Origin: Mortierella sp. BCC40632
Taxonomy: Eukaryota; Mortierellomycota; Mortierellomycetes; Mortierellales; Mortierellaceae
DNA: 64,000 nt
Reading direction: 5' to 3'
Assembly (NCBI GenBank): GCA_011634665.1
Contig: WAEK01000001.1
Coordinates: forward strand, 2,230,001-2,294,000
A program made the translations under genes and the position numbers. Shown piece after piece: positions 24,778 through 37,164 of the stretch; position 1 is the stretch's first letter, and each line of letters begins with the position of its first letter. Under the pieces are notes generated by a model that saw nothing but the letters and a program-made list of their open reading frames with translations, was not told the DNA's origin and searched no databases.

Positions 24778-26619
24778 TTAGAACTTGAGAGGGCGAGGCT
24801 GCTCCCTGTTGTTGTTCAATTGATAAAGGGACAAGAGAAGGAGAAAGAGTCAGTCATCTATCCATCGTTATCCATTGTGGACATGTAACACTCACATGTG
24901 ATTGAAAAAAAAAAAAAAAAAAAAAAAAAGGATATCGAGTCACGTACCAGCTGAACTCAGAGCGACCAAAGTGACCGTAGCAGGCAGTCTTGGTGTAGAT
25001 GGGCTTGAAGAGATCCAACTCCTTGACAATGACACCAGGGCGGAGGTCAAAGTTCTTCTTGATGATGGCAAGGATCTCCTCATCGGACTTGGTGCCGGTG
25101 CCGTAGGTGTCGACGTGGATCGAGGTGGGCTCGGCAACACCAATGGCGTACGAGAGCTGAACAAGAGCACGGCGGGCGAGGCCAGCAGCGACGACGGACT
25201 TGGCGATCCAGCGGCCAGTGTAGGCAGCAGAGCGGTCGACCTTGGACCAGTCCTTGCCAGAGAAAGCTCCACTATTTTACAAAAAAAAAAAAAAAAATGA
25301 GTCGAGCGGATCGGCAGGTACAGGAGCACGTGTAGGCCAAGGGCCTCAAGCGGATAGATTAAAATGCGGCTTGTTAGATTCACTTACCCTCCGTGGGCAC
25401 CGTGACCACCATAGGTGTCGACGATGATCTTGCGGCCAGTGACACCGGCATCACCCTGGGGACCACCGATGACGAAGCGGCCAGAGGGCTGAAGGTGGTA
25501 GACGGTCTCGGGGGTGAGGTACTTGGCGGGGATGACCTTCTCGATGACCTCCTCCTTGAGGGCCTTGCGGAGGGTCTCGTTGTCAACATCATCAGTGTGC
25601 TGGACAGAGATGACGACGGTGTGGACACGGATGGGGACCAAAGCACCACCCTCGTTCTTGTACTCGATGGTGACCTGGGTCTTCGAGTCGGGAAGGAGGT
25701 AAGGGAGCGAGCCATCGCGACGACCATCGGCCATCTTCTTGTTGAGCTTGTGGGAGAGAGTCAAGGTCAAGGGCATGAGCTCGGGGGTCTCATCGGTGGC
25801 ATAACCGAACATGATACCCTGGTCACCGGCACCAATGTCCTCGACGTTGAAGCCCTTCTGGACCAAACCCTGGTAGATATCGGGCGACTGCTGCTCGATG
25901 GCGACAAGGACGTTGCAGGTCTTGTAGTCGAAGCCCTTGACGGAGTCATCGTAACCAATGTTCTTGATGGTGGAACGGATGATCTTCTGGTAATCGAGGG
26001 TGGCCTTGGTGGTGATCTCTCCGAGGACCATGATCATTCCAGTCTTGGCAGCGGTCTCACAGGCGACCTTGGACATGGGGTCCTGCTCCAAGCAGGCATC
26101 TATCAAAAAGCGTGAGAACAGCGCGCAACAAAAATGAGCGATTAACATTGTTGTTCCTCTGATCCGTCTCTTCTTCCTCGACGTGTATCGTGGGGATAGC
26201 CAACCAACCAAATGGGGAGGCTTCTCTTTTCTTTTCTTTTTTTTTTCTTTTTCTTTTCTTGCTGTCAGATCCATCTTTTTCTTTTTTTTCTTTTCCGCTG
26301 TTGCTTACCGAGAATAGCATCGGAGATCTGGTCGCAGATCTTGTCTATTGGGAGCGCGATAACAGATAGTTAACTTGGTTAGTATCGGTAGGGGAGGTGG
26401 AGAGGGTGCCAAGAGAGATGAAAGGAGCGTGTTTAGAGCCAGGGCAGCGCGAGGTAGAGCACGAGCGCCTTGGTGGCGAGGATATAAATGAGGAGGAAAG
26501 AAGTGGCGCCAAAGGAGGAACAGGAATGGCGGGAAAGACAAGAGTGATAGGGGAAAGCAGAGGTACGTACCGGGGTGGCCCTCGCCAACGGACTCGGAGG
26601 TGAAAAGGAAAGTGGACAT
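24778..26619 (-). CDS. S-adenosylmethionine synthase
   Basis: Five exons: 26619-26571, 26344-26309, 26099-25388, 25271-24948 and 24805-24778, giving 382 residues, the usual length. It makes S-adenosylmethionine from methionine and ATP in the cytosol. Family hallmarks are [18 protein letters not shown] (split over exons 1-3), [15 protein letters not shown], and [15 protein letters not shown] across the exon 3-4 junction. The last exon has only 28 bases and completes [12 protein letters not shown]. Exon 2 is a 36-base mini-exon carrying the KICDQISDA motif. The glycine loop reads GGHGAHGGG where many homologues have Trp in place of the first His. Codon use is strongly biased to C/G-ending codons, as expected for a highly expressed gene. 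The exon 4 to 5 intron carries long poly(T) on the sense strand. Confidence 0.96.
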
Positions 26620-27286
26620 GGTTGTTGATCGGGATCGGGGGTGATGAGGATGAATGGATGAGGAGAGAGAGAGAGAGAAAGAAGGAAAAAAGAAAGAAAG
26701 CAAGAGAAAAAAAAAATTTAGCGCGCTGGGTTAAATAGGCAGCCAGCCTCTCTCTCTTTCTTTCTTCTGTTTAGGGGGAGAGAGAGGAGGGAAGGAAGGC
26801 GGAGGAATGGGGACAAAGAAAGGGCCCGACACAGGCTCAGAGAAGAGGAGACTCGTTCCCCTTCCAAACTCTTCCACGCTTTCTTCCTTCCCACTCTCTT
26901 GCTTTGCCTCATCCCTGCTCCTACCTGGCACTTCATCTGACCCCAGCCATTGCGTGCCACCTCTCCGCAGACACGCGCCGACGGCTGAAGCTCCATGCAT
27001 GGCTCCCTATGGCTCACCCGGGCCATGGTCCGAAGCGATGGGGATTTGGACTGGAAGGTGAAGGGGTAAAAAAAGTCATGGGCCAGAGAAGAGAGACCAG
27101 CTCACTCACTCACCCTTTCCCCTTATCAAATCATCGCACTCCCCCATCGCACAATCGACCAATCCTCAACTTCAGACCGGCACTGCTGGCCTTGAAAAAT
27201 CGCTATCACGACATTGCGATATCTCCTACTCGTGGTTTCCACTCATGGGCCCTTCTCTCTGGCCCTGCTCAACACTCTTACTCTCT

Positions 27287-27332
<46 letters not shown>

Positions 27333-27346
27333 TTCTTTTCTTTCCT

Positions 27347-27379
<33 letters not shown>

Positions 27380-28187
27380 TTTCTTTTTTCCTCGCTCTTG
27401 CTCTTTTTTCTTCCTTGTTTTACTCCTCTACCATCTTGTTTTTGGTTTTTTTTTCCTTACTGCCCATCCTTTCTATTCAAAGATACAACGGCACCATGTC
27501 TACAGGATCATGACCAGGAGCGCGTTCATAGTCTGGGATTAGGACAGAGGACCAGGACTATGACCACAGACATTGACTTTTTTTTTTTTTCGCGCAGTCC
27601 CCGACGCCACTGGCTCTTCTAGAGCCTCGTTCTTTTATTATTATTTTCTTACACTAATCAGGATAAGAACCAGGTTCAGGAACAAGTTGGCGTCCTCATG
27701 GCTAAGACGTGGATCGCGCAGCAGCCGCCAGCAGTAATAGTAATTGCACCCAAGGAGAGAGAAAGAGCAACTATCCTTTATTCACAATCACCTTAGTCAT
27801 AGTTGATCGGTGATCACCAGGTTCGATTGCTCTGACTAGCTTGTCAGACGGGCGCCTTGGCGTTAAAAAAAAATCCTTTCTTTCTCTTCCTCACTCGCAT
27901 GTGGATTGTGAGCCGCGACCATCCAACCAGAAGCCAATGAAGAAAGAAAAAAAGAAAGAAAAAAGACTCACGACCTAACTTCGATAGCGCAACGCGTCGA
28001 CTCATCAATACCGACTCTTGGAAAAAAAGAAAAAAAAAAGAAAAAAAATAGGGATACGCTTCAACAATCACCCTAAGGCGAAAGGAATGAGGCTCCCCTT
28101 TCTCGGACTCCTTCAACCCTTCTAATGTAGGGTCTAACTTATTGTTTAGCTTGGAAAATTGCCAAGGCGCTTGTAATAAAAGATGAC

Positions 28188-28218
<31 letters not shown>

Positions 28219-30626
28219 CTCCCTTGATTCATGGAGTCGATTCTCGTCTTGACTGGCCATCCCTGATATGCTCCCTTTTTGTTTCCTTTTTCTTTGATCA
28301 TACCTCTCCCTTACTCTTTCTTTTTCCTTTGTTCCTCCAGAAGAGAAGCGGCTCTTTTCTCCTCTTTCCTATCTTCTTTCCTCTCTCTCTCTCTCTTTTT
28401 TTTTTTCTTGACTCTGGGCTACACAGGTTGAACAAGTCCCATAACGACGTACATGCTGAGCACTGAAAAAAAAAAAAAAAAAAAAAGTCCGTTCAGGGCC
28501 ACGCTCGATCCATGGTGATCTGAGAGGAAAAGCAAATTTTGCGAGTTCTCGAGAGAGAGAGAGGAGTTGAAAAGGGTCGAAAGAAGAGAGGAGAGAGAGG
28601 GCAATCAACTCCCGACATTGTCAAAACACAAACATAGTTCCAGCCAATCGGCATCGAGGCTCCGCACGCCATTCCTATTCACCTCTCTCCTTCTTTCCCT
28701 GTGACTTGCCTTTCTTTCTTTTTTTTTCTCTCAGGACTTTCTTCCTCTCAATTGTCCAACACAAGAATGAGAGAGAACCCAGGGACACGAACAAGTAGAG
28801 CAGTCTGGTAGAGGAAGCAAAGCTCCCAGAGACGCGCGCAATTCGGACAAGGTTGTACACTCTCCTGTACCCATGCATTTGCTCTGCCACGGAACGATAC
28901 CACACCGCATCCCAAATGTCCCACATGCAAGCAGCCAAAAAAAGATGGCACAAAAAAAAAAAAAAAAAAGAGCGGAACGAGTGCACAACAGCAATCAGCG
29001 GCAGCAAAGAAGATGCAAGCCGTTGTTCAGACTGGGTTACAACAGCAAGGTGAGGTGGCCTGGAGCTGATTCTCTCTCATTTTTTTTTTTTTGTGCAGTG
29101 ACCCCTCACCACATGGTATGGATCTTTGTGGTAATTGGGATCGTGGGAAAAACTAGCATGAACCCATTCAGGTACCAATTTTTTCTTTACTTCAGTGGCC
29201 TCTACTAGCACAGAAAGGGCTTTTTTTTTTTCTTTCTTTTTTTACGCCATCATACCAGGCAATAATGGCATCATTACTATTGGTCCCAGTAGCTCTAGTC
29301 GTTCAAGACGATCCTCTGCTCTTTCATTTAGTGTCCTTTATCTCTCTCTCTGTCTGGCCACCAACAAAAAAAGAATAAAAAATAAAAAAATAAAAAATAA
29401 AAAGATCCATAGATCATGGCTCTGCTCGTCTTTTTTTTTTTTTTTTACCGTTGGAGTAAAAAAATATAGAAAAGAGTACGAGGTGCATCTACCATGAACA
29501 AGCGAAATTGGTTGTAACACTTCAATCCAACAGGTGCACAGACTGAACAACCCTCCGTTCTGAAAAAAAAAAAAAAGGAGGAAACGAGAATATTGGTGTT
29601 CCCAAGGAAGGTGGATCCAGTATCCATCATCAGCCCTTACAAACTGAATGGTTCTTGCCTCTCTTTGACCCCAACAAAAAAAAATAGATAGATAGATAGA
29701 ACACAAAAGGATCAGACTAGCAGCAATAGGGAACCAAAGGAGGGGAGCGATAGTCAAATCTAGATATTTCGCCCAGACTAAGGAGCATCTACTTCTTTTT
29801 CTTTTTGACTTTGGGCTTTGTTGCTCCCTGAGCTTTTTTTCTCTCTCTCCTCGTTCTTTCCCCCAAAAAAAAAAAAAAAATTGACACGAGATCCCTCCAC
29901 CCCCTTTTCATATGCACAAAACCTTCTCTCTCCTTCTTCCTTTTCCCCAATTGCCCAAAGACTTTTTGACCCCCCACCTCTTTTTTTTTCTTTTTTCTTC
30001 ACGTACAAAGACGCGTCTAGGAGACCAAGGGGAGGCAGGCGAATCAAAATGGACTATCAAGATAACGCGACTTTCTGATCTAGGCCGTAAAAAAAAAAAA
30101 AAAAAAAAATGAGGGAGTCTTCTCTTCAACTAACAGATAGTCAATACACCTCTTCCCTCCTCCTCTTTCTTCTCCTTTCTCTTTTCCCTTTGAAAGAATT
30201 TCCACAAGAAATGAGGTACCATTCTGGCGGATGACTCCTACACAAAAAGATCTGAATCGTCCAGTTCTACAGGAGACAAGATATCCTGACCATCCCCAGA
30301 TCTGCACCAAGATCCTGCAAGTCTGCCAGTCTTTTTGTCTACCTTGAGCAAGAGGGGAGAGGAAGAAAAAGAGAGAAGACAGCCCTGTCTTCCATTTTCC
30401 TATCTAGCCCTGGCCATGAGCTATGACGCAACATTCTTTTTTCTTTTTTTTTTTTTTTTTCTGGTGAAAAGATTCTGGAGAGTTTTATTGGGGTTAGGAC
30501 TATACAAATGGAGGGTCAAGAGGATCAATCACTTGTTGCTTTGACCTTCCATAAATTCCCTCTTCTTCTTTTCTTTTCTTTTTTCCCCCCGATAGGAAAA
30601 GATATGAAAAAATCCCTATTTTTCAT
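26620..30626. other. Intergenic region upstream of SAM synthase, repeat-rich
   Basis: This 4-kb region should hold the SAM synthase promoter near its left edge. It includes (CT)n at about 27285-27327, poly(T) at 28191-28219, poly(A) at 28465-28486 and others. A low-confidence two-exon candidate is listed separately at 29013-29208. Minus-strand frames at 28.7-29.8 kb read as hydrophobic helices, but T-rich DNA does this by chance. Nothing else is supported. Confidence 0.45.
29013..29208 (+). CDS. Candidate tiny membrane protein, two exons (unrecognised)
   Basis: Exons 29013-29049 and 29099-29208 join in phase (donor AAG|GTGAGG, acceptor a T-tract followed by GTGCAG) and would encode 48 residues: a short Gln-rich start, then one hydrophobic helix reading HHMVWIFVVIGIVGKTS. 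The frame stays open upstream through SAAAKKMQ, so an earlier exon could supply the start. The splice signals are good, but length and lack of a known family keep this speculative. Minus-strand frames overlap. Confidence 0.22.
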
Positions 30627-32150
30627 TTAAATCTTTGGCTCAGCCAGGTTGGGACCATTGCCTGCAGGGACAACACCTGTGGGGTTGATCTGACGGTGCG
30701 AATGGTAGTAATGGTGCTTGATGTGCTCCATGTTGACCGTCTCGGCCACCTTGGGGATCTGGTAAATGCGACGAGCCCACTTCAAGATATGAGGGTAATC
30801 CTTCTCAATGCTCTTGATGTTGCACTTGAAATGGCCATGGTAAACAGGATCGAAACGAATGATCGTTGTCCAAAGTCGGATATCAGCCTCAGTCAATGTG
30901 TTGTTCACAAGGTAATCAGCCTTGCTCAAAATCTCCTCAACTCTGTCCAAGGACTTGAACAAAGGGTAGATATGGTTATCATAGGCCTCCTGGGTGGTGG
31001 CGAATCCGGCCTTGTAGACACCGTTGTTGATATCGTTGTAGATCCAATCATTGATCGCGTCAATCTCGCCCTTCAACGCGTCTGGGTAAAAGTTGACACC
31101 AGCCTTTTCGGGGACAAGCTTGTCAAAAGCCGTGTTGAGCATGCGGATAATCTCACTGCTCTCGTTGTTGACTAGTCACAAGGAAGAGGGGAAGAGATAA
31201 ACAAACACAAGTATTAGTCACAAAGACCTTTAGGGCTGGAGAGAAGAGCATCTTTTCTAGAACTATCTTCATCAACATACCAATGGTCTGAGTCTTCTTG
31301 TCCCAGAGGATAGGGACAGTGAAGCGGGCATTGTAATCGGGCTGGGCCTTGAAGTAAATCTCGCGAACAAACTTGGAATCGTAAAGCGAATCCTTGTAGC
31401 CATCCCTGAAGGGCCAGCCATTCTCTTGCATATACCAGTGCACAACATCGACCGAGATGATGTCCTCAAGGCCCTTGAGGGCGCGAACGACCAAGGTACG
31501 ATGAGCCTAGAAAGACCAGACAGAGGTTCAGATTGATAAGCGAGTTAGAAAAGACATTCTTTTTTTTTTTTTTTTGTAAATTATGCAAGAGACTAGCGAG
31601 TCGATAATGTCTTACCCATGGGCAAGCCAGGCTGTGTTTTTAAGATCGAGGGTGAACGGTTAAAATCAAAAAAAAAAAAAAAAAAAAGTGACAATTGTAA
31701 GTGTGCAAGTTATTTCGCGTACATTCGGGCATTATTCCCAGGATCTAATAATAAAAAAAAAAAAACTTACGAGACGTAAAGATGGTAACGCCCACTAATC
31801 CAAAAAAGAAAAAGAATCAAATAAGACTACTGTTAGAAGAGGGAAAAAAAAAAAAAAAAAAAACTTTTGGGACGTACATGATGTGCAGTCCGCCGCCGCT
31901 TTCATCCTTCTCACGCTCACACGCTTCACACGCTTTGTACAAATACATATTCGCGTTTGCAGATTGGTGGCGTTTTGTTCCGAGTTCCCTGTCTCCTCCT
32001 TCTTTGCTTTCCCCCAAGAAATACTTACGCCTCGGGAGTAAACTTGGAACCAGGTTCATCGCTGATAACATCGCGGAAGCTTGAGACTTGACGCTTGAAT
32101 TCACCCGAGTTGGATTCGGCAAACTTGAGAATAGCAGGCTGTCCCGACAT
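30627..32150 (-). CDS. Xi-class glutathione transferase / glutathionyl-hydroquinone reductase (ECM4/GTO-like)
   Basis: Five exons: 32150-32029, 31794-31771, 31631-31616, 31506-31281 and 31171-30627, giving 310 residues. The joined sequence reads [32 protein letters not shown], the Xi-GST signature with catalytic Cys52 in CPW. The helical C-terminal half has the family's NDWIYNDINNGVYKAGFA and TEADIRLWTTIIRFDPVYHGHFKCN blocks and YPHILKWARRIYQ. These enzymes reduce glutathionyl-hydroquinones and protect against quinone or oxidant stress. Exons 2 and 3 are only 24 and 16 bases; exon 3 alone encodes the catalytic Cys. Upstream of the ATG the frame stays open to about 32391 and resembles a mitochondrial presequence (Arg/Ser/Ala-rich, RARYSTFSPPT) but has no ATG; an upstream exon ending at that acceptor-like AAAG could supply one. 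Confidence 0.93.
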
Positions 32151-33652
32151 GTTGTTGAGATTGGTGTTGGTGTTGGTGGTGTCGGTAGGTGGCGAAAAGG
32201 TCGAATAACGAGCACGAAAGCAGTATTGAGAGGAACTCACAAAGCTAAAGACTGAAGGAGCGGCTGGACAGCTGAGGGCGGCGAGCGTAACACTGGGTCT
32301 TGATCCGAGGAAACTCCTTGGGAACAACAGAGCAGTGCTGGTAGTCGTGGGACGGAGAAGCGTTGAGGCGAGAATCTTGGAAAAGATGTCCTTTCAAATA
32401 AAGAAAGAAAGAGATTGGGAGTGGGCTGTTTGAGGGAAAAAAAAAAAAAGTTGCAAGGAAGCCTAAATTTATAAGGATGAGGAAGAAGGGTGAGAATGGT
32501 AGTGCGGGGGGCTTAGCAGTGCAGAGCCATCGCATTTGTCAAGAGCATTTTGTTTCTGCTCAGCAAGACTGACAAATCCTTCCCTGGAAAAAAAAAGGTT
32601 TGATAGGAAAAGGAAAGTCGAACTTGATCATGCTAGCAACGACAGAGGGGGATTCAAGCCCACACTCCTAATTGACAAATGGATAACAAGCCAGCCCCCC
32701 CTTGAGAAGACTTGCGGCTCATCAGCCATGGGCGCCAGACAGTCAGCATTGGCACTGGCTAAGAGTGAGTGGGAAAGAGTGAATGAGAGAGAGAGCTCCT
32801 TTTGTCTATAGACAGGCGCACTTAATTTTGAGAGAGCGACACTGCGCACTCTTCCATTTCCCCACGACGCGCTTAGCTTTTTAGGTTGTCTGGACTTTTC
32901 TCGGAGAGGGAATATGCTGGTAACTTTGACGCGTGTTTCCATGGTTGGGTCGAAACCATGCTTGCGTAATTTCGATCTCGGCGGTAGAATTCGTTCTTCC
33001 TTGAGTCGAAAGCAAAAGCTAAAAAAGAAGAAGAAAAAAAAAGAAGAAAAAGAAAAAAAGCTCTCTTGTCGTGACCATTCGCATTTTGTAAAGGATGCTC
33101 CTAAGATGATGGACTCTTATCACTATGGAATTAAAGAGTGGCAGGCAGCAAAGACTATGGTACGAGTGAGATAAGAGCAGCAAGGGAAAAAAAATACTCC
33201 AAGGGCCATCTTGTAAAGAATGCCTGGTACCCAAAATGGCTCCGCGATTCCGCGCCACGGATGCACTATCGGATAGTCCTTTGTTTAACTGCGGCAAAGG
33301 AAAGCCTAGAGAGTCTAGGCTGTCTCATAAAACGCGTGAAGTTCTGCAAACATCAAAATTTGAGGCAAGTCAAGCTTCGGGTAGTATTAAATGAGTCTTT
33401 TCATTCTCGTTACAACACTCTACAAGCGTGGCCGGGTAAGGATTAGGGGAAGAAAGGAGGGAAAAGGGAGGAGAGGCAATAGCCGATCATAAACTATAAG
33501 GAGAGGGATCAAGGATCGTCAGAGAGCGGGACTAGGATGCACGAGACGCAGGGTATGTGTGCTGCTACAAGTAGGCGAGCAGACTGCCAATGGGACTGTC
33601 AGTGAGGATCGAGAGCATGATCTTGCAGCGTCAAGGTTGAGGAGGAAGGCTA
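32151..33652. other. Spacer between GST-Xi gene and syntaxin gene
   Basis: This holds the upstream region of the GST gene, including an open presequence-like frame to about 32391 preceded by a T-rich splice-acceptor-like tract, then unremarkable sequence. A 102-codon plus-strand ORF at 33138-33446 has no recognisable features. No further gene is supported. Confidence 0.5.
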
Positions 33653-36283
33653 TCACTGGGGCTTGCTCTTGAAAGCTCCAGTCTATGAAAAGAAAATGAC
33701 AAGGGTGGATCAGTCATGTAAACGATGATCATAGTAGACTTCAAAGAAGACATGTAGAGCGGAAGAGAAGAAAAAGAAAAAGTCTCTATACCTGGACAAG
33801 GATAATGATGACAATGATGATAAGCAGAACGATAGTGATGCCTAGACAGATCCATTTCTTTTTGCGAGCTCCACGAGCATTCACAATGGCAACGTCCACC
33901 TCCTTGTTACCAGTCTCCAAGTGAACATCCGTCTGTTGGGTGTTTTCCTCGATCACATTGAGAACTTCGGCTTGCTCTGTGACAAGAGTCTCCATGTCCA
34001 TGAACAATTGGTGCAATTCCTAAAGAGAGACAAAGATCCAAGCGATCCGTCCAGGGGAGTTAATGACCGCGCTATCTAAACCTGCCAAACTCATCTCATA
34101 TCTGATAACGAATCTATCATCTACTGTGCACTTACAACAATGGTCTTTTCAAGTTTCTTGATATCGTCGTGGCGACTCTGGACCTCACGAAGAGCCCTGT
34201 TAGCATCACCATAACGAGTGCTTTGAAGGACCTGGGATCAATTACAAACAAGAAAGAAACGAAGAGCGGATAAATAGTTAGTTTAGTCTGCAAGAAGGAA
34301 GAAATATTATTTTTGTCCGAGTCCATAGCGGAGGTAAAATGTCAATGTGCATAAATGCCCGGTGATTCGTTACCGATTGAGCAAAGATCTGCTGGCTGTC
34401 GCTCTCCATGACCTCTGCAATCTCCTGTGGAGTAGCATCGGGTTTCACTATTTCAATGGAAGAAAGAAGAGAGAGAGAGAGAGAGAAAGGTTTAGAATGT
34501 GTATCATGCTAGAGAGGTCATGCTCCAGAATAGGCCATGCTGCGCATAGAGTAACATGGTTTGAGTTATTTTGAAATGTCTTCCTTACCAATCCTGATCT
34601 GTCGCTCCATGCGGTTTTGGTAGCCCTTTCTGGCATCGCTCTCGGTCCTTTGGTATCGCTGAAGGATCTCCAAGAACTTATTCTTCAGAGTCTTGGCCTG
34701 AGTCTGGCGAATCTGGATATCGGGAGAGTTTGTCTTGGCGAGTCTCAAGTTGGCAAGCTCAATGTCTACGTTAACAGCAATTAAAAAAGTAGAGAAACAA
34801 TCTGTCAAGTTCCTAGTCTTGAATGTAGCTGCCAATCGAGGAAAAGGTAAAAAAAAAAAAAGAGATCGCTACATACCCTTGATTCGCTTCTTGATGCGGT
34901 TTGACAACTGAGTAGTATCTCTAGTAAGGGCCTCCAGCTCACGACGCGCGGGGTGCTCTTCGGTGGCGACACTGTTCAAAGAATCATTGTGGAGCTTGTC
35001 AATCTTGTTGATGTTTTGTTCAACCTTTGCAATATCATCTTGGATGGAGGAAACCTAATGTTCAGGATTAGTTGCATTGTAGAATGGGGTTAGTCGTTCG
35101 TTTAAATCTCGGTTGGCTGGTCTAAATCTCAGCCTAATTCTAGGCGATCGCCCCTGGGCGCGAGTCTGTTTGAATCCAATATGAGCCAGAGAGCTAGAGA
35201 GCATAGGGGCGGTGGGAGGCGGGAGCACCACCAGCAGGAGAAAGCCAGCCTCAAGCTCACGGCCCCAATATTAGCATTCGGGGAACAGGAATGGATGCTC
35301 TATTTTTTGTTCGCGTCCCAGAGCCCGGTGCCAATCCAGCAAGGTCCATCATTTTCATTAAAAAAAACCGGTGCAGGATGCACGGTAATTGAGCTTGAGG
35401 TTCCAAGCAAAAAAAAAAGGGAACATATACATACCTCGCTAAAGAACGAGCCCATGTCGTTGGCAGCAGCTCCACCAGCAGGGGGACCACTGTTTCCAGG
35501 TCGTGAGACCGAGGTCATCTCGATCCTGGAGGATGGCTGCTGCTGTTGTTGGCCATACTGGGCCTGGTTGTGCTGAGCAAACTGGTTCTGCTGCGAGTAC
35601 TGGTCCTGTTGACCATACTGGTTCTGCTGACCATACTGGTTCTGCTGACCATACTGATTCTGCTGGTTGTATTGGTTGCCTCCGTACTGGTTACCGCCGT
35701 ACTGCTGCTGACCATACTGCTGCTGACCATACTGTTGGCTAATTTCATATTTTCACAAAAGGATGTGACACGGCAAATTAGGCTCATGAACGGGGAAAGA
35801 GAAGAGGAGGACAAGTCAAGGCTAGGCAGGGCCAATAGGCGGGGCTTGCTGCAGCCTCAGGGTCTGGATATATCTCGGCTGCTTGCTAGATGTCGTGCTA
35901 CTGCCCCCTGTTGCATTTCTCCGGACCACCAAGGAGAAGGAGTAGTGTTCAAGTATATAAAACTTGTGTAGGAGAGAGTGAGAGAGAGGGTGACTGTGTG
36001 TGGATAAAGTGATTCCTACTTACTTGTAGCCCTGACCATTGCCTCCATTCGACTGGGCCTAGAGACAGAGGAAGAGATCGTGTACAATTGAGTGGATGGA
36101 TGAGTTTAGGACAAAAAGTGAAAGGAAAGGGGGTGAGGTGAGGTGGAGAGTTAGCATCCGAGCCTGCTGCCGATTCGACCTGTGCAACCGACAACGTCCA
36201 TCTGATTTCATCCAACGCTTTATCTGCAGCATCCGAATGCGAATGTGTACCTGGAAGTCGGCCAAACGATCTCGTCCACTCAT
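33653..36283 (-). CDS. Plasma-membrane t-SNARE syntaxin (Sso1/Sso2-like)
   Basis: Nine exons: 36283-36251, 36058-36024, 35738-35435, 35054-34877, 34765-34589, 34447-34374, 34231-34136, 34019-33792 and 33682-33653, all in phase, giving 384 residues. After an N-terminal QYG/NQY-rich region comes the Habc helical bundle (VSSIQDDIAKVEQNINKID onward), then the SNARE helix (ELHQLFMDMETLVTEQAEVL and IEENTQQTDVHL), the basic RGARKKK patch, and one C-terminal anchor (ICLGITIVLLIIIVIIILVQ). It acts in exocytic vesicle fusion at the plasma membrane with a SNAP-25 and a synaptobrevin partner. The last exon has only 30 bases and encodes TGAFKSKPQ after the anchor. The Gln/Tyr/Gly-rich N-terminus of about 90 residues is unusual compared with yeast Sso1. 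Confidence 0.94.
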
Positions 36284-37119
36284 GGAATGCGTTGGTTACT
36301 GGAGGGATGAGAAATACTGAGGAGGGGTGGAAAGGAGAGAAAGAAAGATGGTCAGTTGGCGCAGATGAGATGCTAGACGAGTCCAAGAGGCATCATTTCC
36401 ACAGATGGAGTGAGTGAAAGAGAGAGAAAGAGAAAGCGAAAAAATAATAATAATAAAGAGTGGTGATGAAACAAAAATGGATGACAGTGGGAGGATAGAA
36501 TGAGTGTGGGTGTGGAGAGTGTTGGTGAGGAGAGATAGGTTACCTAGTAGAGGTGGGGTGTGTGTATGTGGAGATGTGTGAGGCGGATGGGGTAGGAGAG
36601 GAGACAAGGACGGGATGAGAGAAAGAGATGATGGCGAACAGGGAGATGATGGCAATGAGCAAGGACAAAGAATGAGGAGAAAGAGTGAGAGAGTGAGAAA
36701 AAGAGCGTCCGCAACACACACACACACACACACACACAGAGCCAAGAGAAAAGAAAAAAAGAGATACTGAGAGCGAGTGGGGAGAAGGAGAGCCGCCGAT
36801 AATTGGGCCTTTGGGTCGCTTTTCATACTTTGTTTCCGTTCGTCTCTATTACTCTTCTCTCTCTCTCTCTCTCTCTCATCTACTGTCACTTTCTGCTACT
36901 TACTCGTAATGTTCACACACATCCACACGCATACATAAAGAGAGAGCCGCTCCGCTTGCCTTTGGGCCAGCATGGAACATGTAGTCTTCGTGCAGAGAAG
37001 GCCGTTGAGAAAGGCCTGGTTGGGTTTGTCTGGGCTGGCTTGAAGAGGCGAAGCAGGGCCATGCGCCAGACCTGGTGTGGGCAGACCAGGAAGAAGGAGA
37101 GAGGGAGAGAGGGAGGGAG

Positions 37120-37164
<45 letters not shown>

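Noticed and set aside
25393..26115. 240-codon plus-strand ORF
   Set aside because: Antisense of the SAM synthase exon; open because of the strong codon bias of that gene.
27790..27850. Possible tRNA T-loop (GGTTCGATT)
   Set aside because: The flanking bases cannot form a T-stem, and no cloverleaf arms are visible.
28748..28951. Minus-strand frame with CPNC motif, possible zinc-ribbon protein
   Set aside because: Only one Cys pair, three frames open at once, and no linked exon; probably chance.
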